Shown: positions 8,420 to 17,455 of the stretch, in pieces
How the letters are laid out: every line of letters starts with the position of its first letter
How positions within the stretch are numbered: the first letter of the stretch is position 1
NCBI GenBank assembly: GCA_018268715.1
Contig: JAFDVZ010000018.1
Span: forward strand, 1 to 39,858
Source: Acidobacteriota bacterium
Lineage (GTDB): Bacteria > Acidobacteriota > Terriglobia > Bryobacterales > Bryobacteraceae
Direction of reading: 5' to 3'
DNA length: 39,858 bases
Made by a program: the position numbers and the translations under genes
The notes under the pieces: model-generated
The model's input: only the letters and a program-made list of their open reading frames with translations
Told to the model about the DNA's origin: nothing
Database searches by the model: none

Positions 8420-10803
8420 ATCGCCGCATCTTCGTGCTGTTCGGCGTGTTGATTGCCTGTCTGCGTGGACAGGATCCCGCTGGCGCGACCATGACGCGCG
8501 CCATCCGCGACGCGGTGGTCGACTCGAGCGCCTGCTACCGGGTGCGTGAGCTCAACTTCACCAAGGAAGACCTCAAGTTCTACCTCACCGACGGCTATCT
8601 GATCTTCGCCAAGCCGGTGCTGGGCCGCCGCCTTTTCGCCATCTTTTCCGGCGACGTTGAAGGCGGCGACGCCGAGGTGTTGCTGATGCCCCCGCATCGC
8701 GGCGAGCGGCGCTCGCTCGCCACGTTTGTCGACAGCCCGAACCTGGCCGAGCACTTCAAAACAGCGTTGTTTCTGTTTTCCGACGGAACCGGGGAGGAAC
8801 TGCTCCAGCAGGCCGAAGCGGCGGGACACAAGAACCTGGAACTCGGCGCGCTCATGAAGGATCGCTGGGGCTCGCTCGCCCGCAACATCTCGAACGGATT
8901 TGAAGTGCGCCTGGTGGGCGACCTGCTGAGCGACGATCGCGAATCGGGACTGTTCTTCGCCGCCATCGCCGGCAACACGCTCGGCAACTTCGACCTGGTC
9001 TGCGACCCGGCCTCCCGCGATCAGATCATGGCTGGCCAGTACGCCGACAAAAACGGCCGGCCCGCCTTCGACGTCTGGACCGCTTTCGAATCGCGCTCCG
9101 TGCGGAGCGGCCGCAAGCAGCCTCCCCGGTCGCGCTACACGCTCTCGAACTACCGCATCGACGCGACCCTCGACGCCAATCTCCACCTGGCCGCCGTCAC
9201 CCGCGCGACCTTGGAGGTTCGCAGCGCCACGCGCGCCATCACCTTCGGCGTATCGGACCGGATGCAGGTCACCCAGGTGGTCATCGATGGCCGCCCGGCC
9301 CACCTCTATGAGACTGAGTCCGTCCGAGAGTCGGCGATTCGCGGCGGATTCAACACCGCCTACCTGGTGCTGACCGACCAGCCTCTAACCCCCGGGGCGA
9401 CTCACGAAATCGAGATCCGGCACGATGGCGACGTCGTCGTGTCCGCCGGAAACAACGTGTACCTGGTCACGTCCCGAGGCAACTGGTATCCGCGCACCGG
9501 CATCGAATTCGCCAACTACGACCTGACCTTCCGCTATCCCAGGAACCTGACCCTGGTGGCGACCGGCGAGCCGGTGGAGGATCGCGTCGAAGGCGACGTC
9601 CGGATCTCGCGGCGCAAGACCGCCGGTCCGGTGCGCGTCGCGGGCTTCAACCTGGGCCAGTATGAGGAGGCGAAACTCACCCGCCCCGAACTGAATATCG
9701 AGGTGTTCGGCAACAAGCGCCTCGAGCCCCAATTGCAGCCGCCTACCCAGATCGTCGTCGTGCCCTCCACGCCGCGCATCCTCCGCGGCCCGGACCTGGT
9801 GAGCATCCCTCCGCCCGTCAACATCAAACCGACGGCTCGCCTCTCCGAACTCGCCGAAAACATCTCCGGGGCGTTCGACTTCATGCGGTCCATCTTCGGA
9901 CCCGCGCCGATCCGGACTCTGACGGTGTCTCCGATTCCCGGCGCGTTCGGACAGGGGTTCCCGGGACTCGTGTACCTTTCGACGCTCGCCTACCTGCGCG
10001 CCGACGAGCGCCCCAAGCCGTTGCGGACGCCGGAGCAGGCCGTGTTTTTCGACGAACTCATGCCCGCCCATGAGGTGGCCCATCAATGGGTGGGCAACTA
10101 CCTCGCCCCCGCCGGATACCAGGACGACTGGTTGATGGAGGCGCTCGCCAACTACGCCTCGCTCGAGTACCTCGAAAAGCGTCGCGGGGTGAAAATCATC
10201 GAGCCGGTTCTCGACAACTACCTCGCGAACCTCCTGCGCAAGCAGCCGGACGGGCGCACCATGGAGTCGTTCGGCCCCATCGTGCTCGGCATGCGCCTCC
10301 GGACCTCGCAGAGCGAGGAGGCGTGGCGCACCATCACCTACGAGAAAGGCGCCTGGATCCTGCACATGCTGCGCCGGCGCATGGGCGACGACCGGTTCCA
10401 CAAGTTCCTGGCCGAAATGTGTCGCCGCTACGCCACCGAATCGATCAGCACGGAGAACTTCCGCCGCCTGGCCGAAGAGATCATGGGCGCGAAGCCGGGC
10501 TCTGAGCCTCTGTCCGAATTCTTCGATAGCTGGGTGTACGGCACGGGTATCCCCACGTTGAAGGTGGCCTATACGGTCAAGGGCAAGGCCCCGGCGCTGA
10601 CCATCACGGGTACCGTCACCCAGTCCGGCGTCGACGAGGAGTTCGCCACGGAGGTTCCCGTGGAAATTCACTACGGCAAGGGTGCGCCGGCCACCATCTG
10701 GGTAAAGACGGGCTCCGACCCCGCGCCCTTCACCGTGAAGGCCCGCCAGGCGCCGCTGCGGGTGACGATTCCCGCCTGGAGCGTTCTGGCGTTGAGGAAG
10801 TAG
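8416..10803 (+). CDS. Secreted M1-family-like zinc metallopeptidase
   Basis: 795 residues beginning with a signal peptide (IFVLFGVLIACLRG). The gluzincin zinc site is intact: HEVAH at residues 552-556 and, after exactly 18 further residues, the third ligand glutamate (WLMEALANY, E575), as in M1 aminopeptidases. The region before it (PGAFGQGFPGLVYLSTLAYL) lies where M1 enzymes carry the GAMEN-type substrate loop, but the usual GAMEN residues are not present, so aminopeptidase specificity is uncertain. Residues 240-420 look like the M1 N-terminal beta saddle. The first 230 residues form an additional, unassigned domain. Start is GTG 8416, overlapping the HEAT gene stop. Likely periplasmic or outer-surface peptide degradation. 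Confidence 0.88.
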   Translation: MNRRIFVLFGVLIACLRGQDPAGATMTRAIRDAVVDSSACYRVRELNFTKEDLKFYLTDGYLIFAKPVLGRRLFAIFSGDVEGGDAEVLLMPPHRGERRSLATFVDSPNLAEHFKTALFLFSDGTGEELLQQAEAAGHKNLELGALMKDRWGSLARNISNGFEVRLVGDLLSDDRESGLFFAAIAGNTLGNFDLVCDPASRDQIMAGQYADKNGRPAFDVWTAFESRSVRSGRKQPPRSRYTLSNYRIDATLDANLHLAAVTRATLEVRSATRAITFGVSDRMQVTQVVIDGRPAHLYETESVRESAIRGGFNTAYLVLTDQPLTPGATHEIEIRHDGDVVVSAGNNVYLVTSRGNWYPRTGIEFANYDLTFRYPRNLTLVATGEPVEDRVEGDVRISRRKTAGPVRVAGFNLGQYEEAKLTRPELNIEVFGNKRLEPQLQPPTQIVVVPSTPRILRGPDLVSIPPPVNIKPTARLSELAENISGAFDFMRSIFGPAPIRTLTVSPIPGAFGQGFPGLVYLSTLAYLRADERPKPLRTPEQAVFFDELMPAHEVAHQWVGNYLAPAGYQDDWLMEALANYASLEYLEKRRGVKIIEPVLDNYLANLLRKQPDGRTMESFGPIVLGMRLRTSQSEEAWRTITYEKGAWILHMLRRRMGDDRFHKFLAEMCRRYATESISTENFRRLAEEIMGAKPGSEPLSEFFDSWVYGTGIPTLKVAYTVKGKAPALTITGTVTQSGVDEEFATEVPVEIHYGKGAPATIWVKTGSDPAPFTVKARQAPLRVTIPAWSVLALRK

Positions 10804-10838
10804 CGGCTTCCGGTGCGGTATGATCTGGGTGCACATCC

Positions 10839-11750
10839 ATGGAAGAGTCCACGCCCGTAGCCAAGGTCACCGCGCTTCTTGTCTCCTATAACTCAGCTCC
10901 CGCCGTGAAACGGTGCCTGACGGCGTTGGAGGCGTCGGCGAACCGGCCGGAACTGGAGATCATCGTGGTGGATTGCGGCTCCTCCGACGATGGCCCGACG
11001 CTCGACAACGAGTTCCCCGGCGTCACCCTGCTGCGGCTCGAGCGCAACTTCGGCGCCACCAAGGCGCTGAACATCGCCATGCGCACCGCGGCGGCCGATT
11101 ACATCTTCTTCCTGGAGCCCCAGGTGCTCGTCCGTCCGGAGACGGTCGCCGCTCTGGCGGCGCGCCTCGACGCGGACGAATCGGTGGCCGCGGTCGCGCC
11201 GCTGCTGATCGACGAGGCCGGCAAGGCGCTCACCGAAGTCCGGAAGTTGCCATCCCCCGAGGGTCTGGCCGCGCTCTGGCGGGATCCCGACGCCCTGCCC
11301 GTCACCACCGTCGACCGCGCCGCCGACATGGTCGCCGTAGGGTATCCCGGACGCCAGGCGCTGATGGTGCGCAAGCAGTTCATCCGCGCCTTCAACTGGC
11401 TCGACGACCGTTACGGCGAATTCGGCGGCGACCTGGAACTGGCCTTCCAGATCCGCCGTGCGAATAAGAAGTTGGTCGTATTGCCCGCCGTCCAGGCCGA
11501 CCTCGTCGCCGCCCCGCCCCTGGCCGTCGATTCCGCCGGCGCCGCCACCCTCCACGCCGACCGCGCCCACGGCGTCTCGGTGTTCCTGGCCAAACACTTC
11601 GGCTGGTTTGCCGGCTTCCGTTTCCGTTTGTCCGCCCTGCTTTATACACTGGGGCAGGTGGCGACCTTTCGAAGCCCCGGCTTCCAATTCCGCGTCCTCG
11701 GCGCGCTGGTCAACGACCAGAAAGTGGACGGCACGCAACGCTCGCTGTAA
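10839..11750 (+). CDS. Glycosyltransferase family 2
   Basis: 303 residues of the GT-A fold. The N-terminus has the family pattern VTALLVSYNSAPAVKRCL, then EIIVVDCGSSDDG and RLERNFGATKALNIAMR. The usual DDD/DxD metal site falls at FFLEPQVLVRP, where the acidic residues are reduced to LEP, so the metal-binding motif is atypical. Later comes the acceptor-site region EFGGDLELAFQIRRANKKL (ED-like motif replaced by GGDLEL). A hydrophobic C-terminal stretch could touch the membrane. Closest in style to rhamnosyl/dTDP-sugar transferases of the WcaA/RfbN kind, but the sugar is not predictable. The ATG at 10839 has no good ribosome site. Confidence 0.85.
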   Translation: MEESTPVAKVTALLVSYNSAPAVKRCLTALEASANRPELEIIVVDCGSSDDGPTLDNEFPGVTLLRLERNFGATKALNIAMRTAAADYIFFLEPQVLVRPETVAALAARLDADESVAAVAPLLIDEAGKALTEVRKLPSPEGLAALWRDPDALPVTTVDRAADMVAVGYPGRQALMVRKQFIRAFNWLDDRYGEFGGDLELAFQIRRANKKLVVLPAVQADLVAAPPLAVDSAGAATLHADRAHGVSVFLAKHFGWFAGFRFRLSALLYTLGQVATFRSPGFQFRVLGALVNDQKVDGTQRSL

Positions 11751-11758
11751 TTACCCCT

Positions 11759-11808
11759 CTGTTACAAGAGTAATCTGGTTGTAACAAAACCGTCATTACG
11801 GAATAACT
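11759..11808 (+). promoter_or_regulatory. Pho-box-like promoter upstream of the porin gene
   Basis: TTGTAAC-AAAA-CCGTCAT (11779-11796) is a pair of 7-bp direct repeats with a 4-bp spacer, the arrangement bound by PhoB-type regulators. A weaker pair, CTGTTAC-AAGA-GTAATCT (11759-11776), sits just upstream. A possible -10 (AATAAC, 11802-11807) lies six bases past the box, close to the distance expected where the Pho box replaces the -35. The same TTGTAAC half-site recurs before pstS. PhoB itself is not in this window. Confidence 0.55.
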
Positions 11809-11955
11809 CTGCCCTCGTTAGGATGGGACTGTTTAACTCCGATCGAAAGACTGGTTGCTGGAACTGTCCCGTAAACTATTGTTATATAAGTAGTTACGGC
11901 AGTTTCGATTCGAATCTCCAGATCCGATTTGAAACAGGAGCAACGACAACACATC

Positions 11956-13644
11956 ATGTCGATCATTGCGCCCAAACGGGCGATTCGCACCATTGTCTGC
12001 GCGATGGCAATCGCAACCCTCACTGTGGCGGCGGAAGCCGCGGATTCGGCTGATTCCGGATCCCTTGCCGCGGAAATCCAACAGCTCAAGGCACTCCTCG
12101 TCGAACAACAGCGTCAGATCAACGAACTACGAAAAGCGCTGATAGAACGAAACGCAACCCCGGCGCCGGCTGCTGAAACCGCCGGCTCCCCTTACAAAAA
12201 GCTGGGTGAAGTCGGCAGCACGACGCCGATGATCCCTCCGGCGCCCGCCCCCGCTCCGCTTTCCTCGCCGGTCATCGCACCCCAGCAGGCTGAGGCCGCG
12301 AAACCCGCGCCCACGCCCCTGCAACTCAAAATCGGCGAAACCTATCTGACCCCGGTCGGATTCATGGACTTCACCGGAGTGTTCCGCGACACCGCCCCGG
12401 GCTCCGGCATCGGCACCAACTTCGGCAGCTTCCCCTACCGCACGCAGGCCGCCGTGAACGGCAACCTCAGCGAATTCAAAATGAGCCCCCAGAACTCCCG
12501 CATCGGCCTGCGGTTTGACAGCAAGTTCAAGGGAATCAACGTTCTCGGCTATTGGGAATCGGACTTCCTGGGCGGCGTCGGCAACCCTCCCGTGGGTAAC
12601 GCGGCCGTCAGCACCAACAGCTACCCGCTCCGCCTGCGCCTGTACTGGGTGGACCTCAAGAAGGATAAATGGGAAATCCTCGGCGGCCAGACCTGGAGCC
12701 TGCTCGCGCCCGGTCGCAACGGCATCTCACCGCTGCCCGGCGACGTGTTCTACAGCCAGGTGATCGACGTCAACTACACCGTGGGCGTGCCCTGCTGCCG
12801 CTTTCCTGAGTTCCGTGTGGTCTACCGCCCGACCAAGAACGTGGCGGCGGCCTTCGCCCTCGACAACCCCGAACAGTACGTCGGTGGTTCTGGCGGCGGC
12901 GGCACAATCACGCTGCCCTCCGGCCTGTCCTCGTCCTATGGCAGCCAGTTGAGCAACGGCACGCTGACCCTCGGCACGCCGAACGCCGCTCCGGACATGA
13001 TCGCCAAACTCGCCGTCGACGGCAAGATGAAGAACGGCAACGCCGCGCACTTCGAGGTCGCGGGCCTGCTCCGCACCTTCAAGACCTACCTCCCTGCCAC
13101 GGGCCAGCATTTCACTGCGGCGGGCGGTGGATTCGCCGTCAACCTGAACGTGGAAGTCCTGAAGGGCCTCCGCCTGCTGACCAACAATTATTACAGCCAG
13201 GGCGGCGGCCGCTACCTGTTCGGCCAGGCGCCGGACGTCGTCGTCCAGAGCGACGGCAGCCTTTCGACGGTGAAGTCGATGGGCACGGTCTCCGGCTTTG
13301 AGTACACCCGCAAGAACACTCTCCTGTACGCCTACTACGGCGGCGTCTACATCGACCGCAATGTGGTCCAGGACACCACTGGTTCCAAGCCAGCCCTCGC
13401 CGGTTACGGTTACAGCGGCGCCCCGAACAGCCAGAACAAGTCGGTCCAGCAAGCCACCTTCGGCTTCAACCAGACGATGTGGAAGGACCCCCGATACGGC
13501 GCCATCAACTTCATGGGGCAGTATGCCTACTTCAGCCGGAATCCGTGGTCTCTCGCCACCGGCGTTCCGACCCACGCCTACATGAACGAAATCTGGCTGA
13601 ACCTGCGCTACACGCTCCCCGGTTCGGCCCCGGCTCTCAAGTAG
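11956..13644 (+). CDS. Outer-membrane porin, probably phosphate-regulated
   Basis: 562 residues with a signal peptide ending near AAEA/AD. A short coiled coil follows (about residues 36-65, IQQLKALLVEQQRQINELRKA), then an alanine/proline-rich spacer, then a long barrel domain of alternating hydrophobic strands with aromatic turns (GFMDFTGVFRDT, SRIGLRFDSKF, YPLRLRLYWVDLKKD) ending in LNLRYTLPGSAPALK. The coiled coil plus barrel resembles DcaP-like trimeric porins. The Pho-box-like promoter and the pst operon directly downstream suggest uptake of phosphate or organophosphates across the outer membrane; this is inference. ATG 11956 is preferred; a TTG nine codons upstream overlaps the AGGAG at 11936. 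The 5' leader is long, about 140 bases. Confidence 0.85.
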   Translation: MSIIAPKRAIRTIVCAMAIATLTVAAEAADSADSGSLAAEIQQLKALLVEQQRQINELRKALIERNATPAPAAETAGSPYKKLGEVGSTTPMIPPAPAPAPLSSPVIAPQQAEAAKPAPTPLQLKIGETYLTPVGFMDFTGVFRDTAPGSGIGTNFGSFPYRTQAAVNGNLSEFKMSPQNSRIGLRFDSKFKGINVLGYWESDFLGGVGNPPVGNAAVSTNSYPLRLRLYWVDLKKDKWEILGGQTWSLLAPGRNGISPLPGDVFYSQVIDVNYTVGVPCCRFPEFRVVYRPTKNVAAAFALDNPEQYVGGSGGGGTITLPSGLSSSYGSQLSNGTLTLGTPNAAPDMIAKLAVDGKMKNGNAAHFEVAGLLRTFKTYLPATGQHFTAAGGGFAVNLNVEVLKGLRLLTNNYYSQGGGRYLFGQAPDVVVQSDGSLSTVKSMGTVSGFEYTRKNTLLYAYYGGVYIDRNVVQDTTGSKPALAGYGYSGAPNSQNKSVQQATFGFNQTMWKDPRYGAINFMGQYAYFSRNPWSLATGVPTHAYMNEIWLNLRYTLPGSAPALK

Positions 13645-13657
13645 CTGCCCTTTTGAT

Positions 13658-13700
13658 CGGCGCTCCGCTTCGATCGACCAGAGCCGGAGCGCCGGATTTT
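13658..13700 (+). terminator. Intrinsic terminator after the porin gene
   Basis: A perfect 10-bp stem, CGGCGCTCCG (13658-13667) with CGGAGCGCCG (13685-13694), and a 17-base loop, followed by GATTTT. It begins 14 bases after the porin stop. It separates the porin transcript from the pst operon, which then needs its own promoter. Confidence 0.75.
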
Positions 13701-13718
13701 CATTAACGGTATTGTAAC
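13701..13718 (+). promoter_or_regulatory. Pho-box-like site upstream of pstS
   Basis: CATTAAC-GGTA-TTGTAAC: two 7-bp direct repeats with a 4-bp spacer, 48 bases before the pstS start. The second half-site is identical to that in front of the porin. Expected role: PhoB-dependent activation of pstSCAB-phoU at low phosphate. The -10 is not clear; TACAAG at 13738-13743 is a weak candidate, and lies inside a small CTGGG/CCCAG hairpin. Confidence 0.55.
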
Positions 13719-13765
13719 TTTCGAGTGCGAAACTGGGTACAAGCCCAGATCCAGACAAAGGGAAC

Positions 13766-14800
13766 ATGAGGACGAATAAATCCATTGCTTTCATGACGAT
13801 TGCGGCCGCCCTGGGCCTTTCCGCAGCGGCCTTCGCGCAAACGCAGATCACGGGCGCCGGAGCAACATTCCCGAACCCGATTTATCAAAAATGGTTCTCG
13901 GAATTCCGCAAGGCTCACGGCGACGTTCAGATCAATTACCAGGCCATCGGTTCCGGCGGCGGCATTAAGCAGGTCACCATGGGGACCGTGGACTTCGGCG
14001 CGAGCGACGCGATCATGACTGACCAGCAGATCACGGAGTTCAAGGCCGCCCGCAAGACGAACATTCTGGCGCTGCCCACGGTGGCTGGCGCCGCGGTCGC
14101 AACCTATAATATTCCGGGCGTGGCCAGCGGTCTGAATCTGACCGCCGAGGCTCTGTCGGGCATCTTCCTGGGCAAAATCACCAAGTGGAACGACCCGGCC
14201 ATCGCCGGCGCGAACAAGGGCGTGAAACTGCCCGCCGCCGACATCGTCGTGGTCCACCGCTCCGACGGATCCGGCACCACCTTCTGCTGGACGGACTACC
14301 TGGCCAAGGTCAGCCCCGAATGGAAGAGCAAAGTGGGCAGCGGCGCGTCGGTGAACTGGCCGCTCGGCCTCGGCGCGAAGGGCAACGACGGCGTGGCGGG
14401 TCAGGTAAAGCAGACGCCGAACTCGATCGGCTACGTGGAACTGATCTACGCGGAAAACCAGAAGATGCCGTTTGCGAACGTGAAGAACGCCGCGGGCGCG
14501 TTTGTGAAGCCGAACCTGGCCTCCATCACCGCCGCCGCCGCTGGCGTCGCCAAGACCATGCCGGACGACTTCCGCATCTCCATCACCAACGCCCCGGGCA
14601 AGGACGCCTACCCCATCTCCACCTTCACCTGGCTGCTGGTCCCCGAAAAGAGCGCCGACGCCAACAAGGGCAAGGTGATCAAGGCGTTCGTCGAGTGGGC
14701 GCTGGGTCCCGGCCAGGCGTTCGCCGAACCGATGACGTTCGCGCGCCTGCCCAAGGAAGTGCTCGCGAAGGAACTCAAAGCCCTGGCGAAAGTTCAGTAA
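13766..14800 (+). CDS. pstS: Phosphate-binding periplasmic protein PstS
   Basis: 344 residues with a signal peptide (IAAALGLSAAAFA, cut before QTQITG). The mature start ITGAGATFPNPIYQKWFSEF is the classic PstS opening. The phosphate-site segments are present: IGSGGGIKQVTMGTVDFGASDA and VVHRSDGSGTTFCWTDYL. It captures phosphate in the periplasm and delivers it to the PstCA channel. AAAGGGA (13757-13763) provides a ribosome site just before ATG 13766. First gene of a compact pstS-pstC-pstA-pstB-phoU operon, four bases before pstC. High expression under phosphate limitation is expected from the upstream Pho-box-like site. Confidence 0.96.
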   Translation: MRTNKSIAFMTIAAALGLSAAAFAQTQITGAGATFPNPIYQKWFSEFRKAHGDVQINYQAIGSGGGIKQVTMGTVDFGASDAIMTDQQITEFKAARKTNILALPTVAGAAVATYNIPGVASGLNLTAEALSGIFLGKITKWNDPAIAGANKGVKLPAADIVVVHRSDGSGTTFCWTDYLAKVSPEWKSKVGSGASVNWPLGLGAKGNDGVAGQVKQTPNSIGYVELIYAENQKMPFANVKNAAGAFVKPNLASITAAAAGVAKTMPDDFRISITNAPGKDAYPISTFTWLLVPEKSADANKGKVIKAFVEWALGPGQAFAEPMTFARLPKEVLAKELKALAKVQ

Positions 14801-14804
14801 CTGA

Positions 14805-15770
14805 ATGGCCTCACAGGCGCCAACTCTTCAGGACACCCGGGCCACCCGGGTGTCCGGCCTCCGCTCCTTCTTCAATATGGATGGAGTCGCTCAGGCTTTG
14901 GTGTGGGTGGCGGGATGGGCGATTGTCGCCATTACAGCCGTGCTGGTGTTCGAGCTGTGGATGAACTCCGCGGAAACGCGTCAGAAGTTCGGGTTCGACT
15001 TCCTCTTTTCCACCACCTGGGATCCCGTCAACGGCGATTTCGGAGCCTTGCCGTTCATCTTCGGCACGTTGGCCACCTCCGCCGTCGCCTTGATCATCGC
15101 CGTGCCGCTGGGCATCGGCGCCTCGATCTTTCTCGCCGAACTCGCGCCGCCCAGGATTTCCGACGCGCTGACATTCTGCATTGAGCTGCTGGCGGCGGTG
15201 CCTAGCGTCATCTTCGGCCTGATCGGCATCTTCGTGCTGGTGCCCGCGCTCCAGGTGATGGTCCCGTGGCTCAAGGCGGGGCTCGGATTCCTGCCCATCT
15301 TCTCGGGCGCGTTCTATGGGGTCAGCATCCTCTCGGCCGGCGTGGTGCTCGCCGTGATGATCGTTCCCTTCATTATTTCGATCTCTCGCGAAGTGCTGAT
15401 GGCAGTGCCGCGCGACCTGCGGGAGGCGGCCCTGGCGTTGGGCGCCACCCAGTGGGAATCCACCTGGCAGGTCGTGTTGCCGTTCGCCAAGGTCGGCGTC
15501 ATCGGCTCGGTTTTCCTCGCCCTGGCCCGCGCGTTGGGCGAAACCATGGCGGTCACCATGGTGGTGGGCAATACCCCGAAAATACAGGCCTCCCTGCTCG
15601 CGCCCGGATACTCCATCGCGGCGGTTATCGCCAATGAGTTTCCCGAGGCCGGCGGCATTCAGATGAGCGCGCTGATCGAACTCGGCCTCGTGCTGTTCAC
15701 TCTGACCATCATCATTAACGGCGCCGCGCGCCTTCTGATTCTGGCCACTGAGACGAAGGGGGCCAAGTAA
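14805..15770 (+). CDS. pstC: Phosphate ABC transporter permease PstC
   Basis: 321 residues with six membrane helices. A cytoplasmic N-terminal tail of about 28 residues precedes the first helix. The binding-protein-dependent transport signature for contact with PstB is present: REVLMAVPRDLREAALALGATQWESTWQVVLP, then GSVFLALARALGETMAVTMVVGN. Together with PstA it forms the membrane channel for phosphate. The gene begins four bases after pstS and its stop is directly followed by the pstA ATG, so it is co-translated with both. Confidence 0.95.
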   Translation: MASQAPTLQDTRATRVSGLRSFFNMDGVAQALVWVAGWAIVAITAVLVFELWMNSAETRQKFGFDFLFSTTWDPVNGDFGALPFIFGTLATSAVALIIAVPLGIGASIFLAELAPPRISDALTFCIELLAAVPSVIFGLIGIFVLVPALQVMVPWLKAGLGFLPIFSGAFYGVSILSAGVVLAVMIVPFIISISREVLMAVPRDLREAALALGATQWESTWQVVLPFAKVGVIGSVFLALARALGETMAVTMVVGNTPKIQASLLAPGYSIAAVIANEFPEAGGIQMSALIELGLVLFTLTIIINGAARLLILATETKGAK

Positions 15771-16622
15771 ATGACGGCGGCTCTTTCCTTCCGGCGCAAG
15801 GCCACCAACCTGACGATGCTGACCTTGAGCGCCGTCTGCACGGTGGTGGCCGTCGGCGTGCTGATCTTCATTCTGGGCTACCTGCTGTTCCGGGGCGGTT
15901 CGGACCTGAGCTGGGATTTCTTCACGAAACTGCCGGTCCCGGTGGGCGAAACCGGCGGAGGCATGGCCAACGCCATCGTCGGCAGCGCCAAGGTGCTGCT
16001 GTTCGCCACCTGCATCGGCGTGCCCATCGGATTCCTGGGCGGCGTCTATCTGGCCGAGTACTCGGGCGCACGGGCCGCCGCCGCCATCCGGTTCGTCACG
16101 GATCTGCTGAACGGCGTGCCGTCCATCATCATCGGCATCTTCGCCTACACCCTGATCGTGGTGCCGATGAAGAAGTTCTCGGCCCTGGCTGGAGGCGCGG
16201 CGCTCGGAATCATGATGATCCCCATCGCACTGCGCAGCACGGAAGAGTTCCTGCGGGCGGTGCCGAACAACATGCGCGAGGGGGCCATGGCCCTGGGCGC
16301 CACCAAGTGGAAGTCGGTGGCCACCGTCATCATTCCCGCGGCCATCCGCGGAATCATCTCCGGGATGATGTTGAACCTGGCTCGCGTCGCCGGTGAGACG
16401 GCTCCCCTCCTGTTCACGGCGTTGAATAACCAATATTGGAGTCCTGGTTTTGGCAATGCGATCGCGACGCTGCCGGTGATGATTTTTACTTACGCGATCG
16501 CCCCTTACGAGGAGTTGCATAAGCAAGCCTGGGCGGCGGGTTTTGTGCTGCTCTCTCTGGTCCTGGCGGTCAACATCACAGCGAGAACCATCATTGCATC
16601 CGGTACACACAAAGCGAGATAA
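15771..16622 (+). CDS. pstA: Phosphate ABC transporter permease PstA
   Basis: 283 residues, six membrane helices. Recognised by [10 protein letters not shown], the [14 protein letters not shown] helix typical of PstA, and the ATPase-contact loop [33 protein letters not shown], followed by [15 protein letters not shown]. It pairs with PstC in the inner membrane. No gap to pstC (stop and start codons abut). The pstB start follows four bases after its stop. Confidence 0.95.
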   Translation: MTAALSFRRKATNLTMLTLSAVCTVVAVGVLIFILGYLLFRGGSDLSWDFFTKLPVPVGETGGGMANAIVGSAKVLLFATCIGVPIGFLGGVYLAEYSGARAAAAIRFVTDLLNGVPSIIIGIFAYTLIVVPMKKFSALAGGAALGIMMIPIALRSTEEFLRAVPNNMREGAMALGATKWKSVATVIIPAAIRGIISGMMLNLARVAGETAPLLFTALNNQYWSPGFGNAIATLPVMIFTYAIAPYEELHKQAWAAGFVLLSLVLAVNITARTIIASGTHKAR

Positions 16623-16626
16623 AGTA

Positions 16627-17433
16627 GTGGCGCCGACACATAAGCTGCAAGCAACGGAATCCGAGGCCCCTGTGGCCCCCTCGGCTTGTCCGAAACTCAA
16701 GTCGATCGACCTGAACTTCTACTACGGCACTTACAAGGCCTTGCACGGAATCTCCATCGAGATTCACGAGCGGAAGGTGACGGCGTTCATCGGGCCGTCA
16801 GGTTGCGGGAAGTCCACCTTTCTGCGGACCATGAACCGGATGAACGAAGCGCTGCGGAACACGCGCGTCGAGGGACAACTGTTGCTGGACGGCGAGGATA
16901 TCTTCCCCATGGAGGTGTCCGGCCTGCGCCGCCGCGTGGGAATGGTGTTCCAGCGGCCGAATCCGTTCCCCAAATCGATCTACGACAACGTGGCCTATGG
17001 GCCGCGGGTGAATGGTTCGGTGCGTCGTGGCGACATGGACGCCAAGGTCGAACAGAGCCTCCGCGGCGCGGCCTTGTGGGATGAAGTGAAGGACAAGCTG
17101 CACAAATCCGCGTTCGACCTGTCCGGCGGCCAGCAGCAACGCTTGTGCATCGCGCGCGCCCTGGCCGTGGATCCCGAGGTCCTTCTGCTCGACGAGCCCT
17201 GTTCCGCCCTCGACCCCATCGCGACTTCGAAGATTGAGGAACTGCTGTTCGAGCTGAAGAAGATCTGCACCATCGTCATCGTGACGCACAACATGCAGCA
17301 GGCGGCGCGCGTGGCCGATTACACTGGTTTCTTCCTGTTGGGGAAGCTGATTGAGTTCGCCGACACCAAGGTGATCTTTAAGAACCCCACCAAGAAGGAG
17401 ACCGAGGACTACATCACGGGACGCTTCGGCTGA
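16627..17433 (+). CDS. pstB: Phosphate ABC transporter ATPase PstB
   Basis: 268 residues. Walker A GPSGCGKS (residues 56-63), PstB-specific [11 protein letters not shown]-loop [23 protein letters not shown], signature LSGGQQQR, Walker [13 protein letters not shown] and switch histidine [13 protein letters not shown]. It energises the PstCA channel. The start is taken as GTG 16627, because any frame extension upstream runs into pstA and the next ATG is inside the ATPase core. This leaves a roughly 24-residue tail before the ATPase domain, which is longer than in E. coli PstB. Confidence 0.95.
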   Translation: MAPTHKLQATESEAPVAPSACPKLKSIDLNFYYGTYKALHGISIEIHERKVTAFIGPSGCGKSTFLRTMNRMNEALRNTRVEGQLLLDGEDIFPMEVSGLRRRVGMVFQRPNPFPKSIYDNVAYGPRVNGSVRRGDMDAKVEQSLRGAALWDEVKDKLHKSAFDLSGGQQQRLCIARALAVDPEVLLLDEPCSALDPIATSKIEELLFELKKICTIVIVTHNMQQAARVADYTGFFLLGKLIEFADTKVIFKNPTKKETEDYITGRFG

Positions 17434-17455
17434 GAAATCGCCGGAAAGGACAGTC

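Noticed and set aside
9385-10836. Reverse-strand open frame of 483 codons opposite the metallopeptidase
   Set aside because: Mirror of a well-supported forward gene with an intact zinc site.
14811-16700. Long reverse-strand open frame (629 codons) opposite pstC and pstA
   Set aside because: Rich in His, Gln, Arg and Gly with no motif; it is the antisense reading of GC-biased genuine genes.
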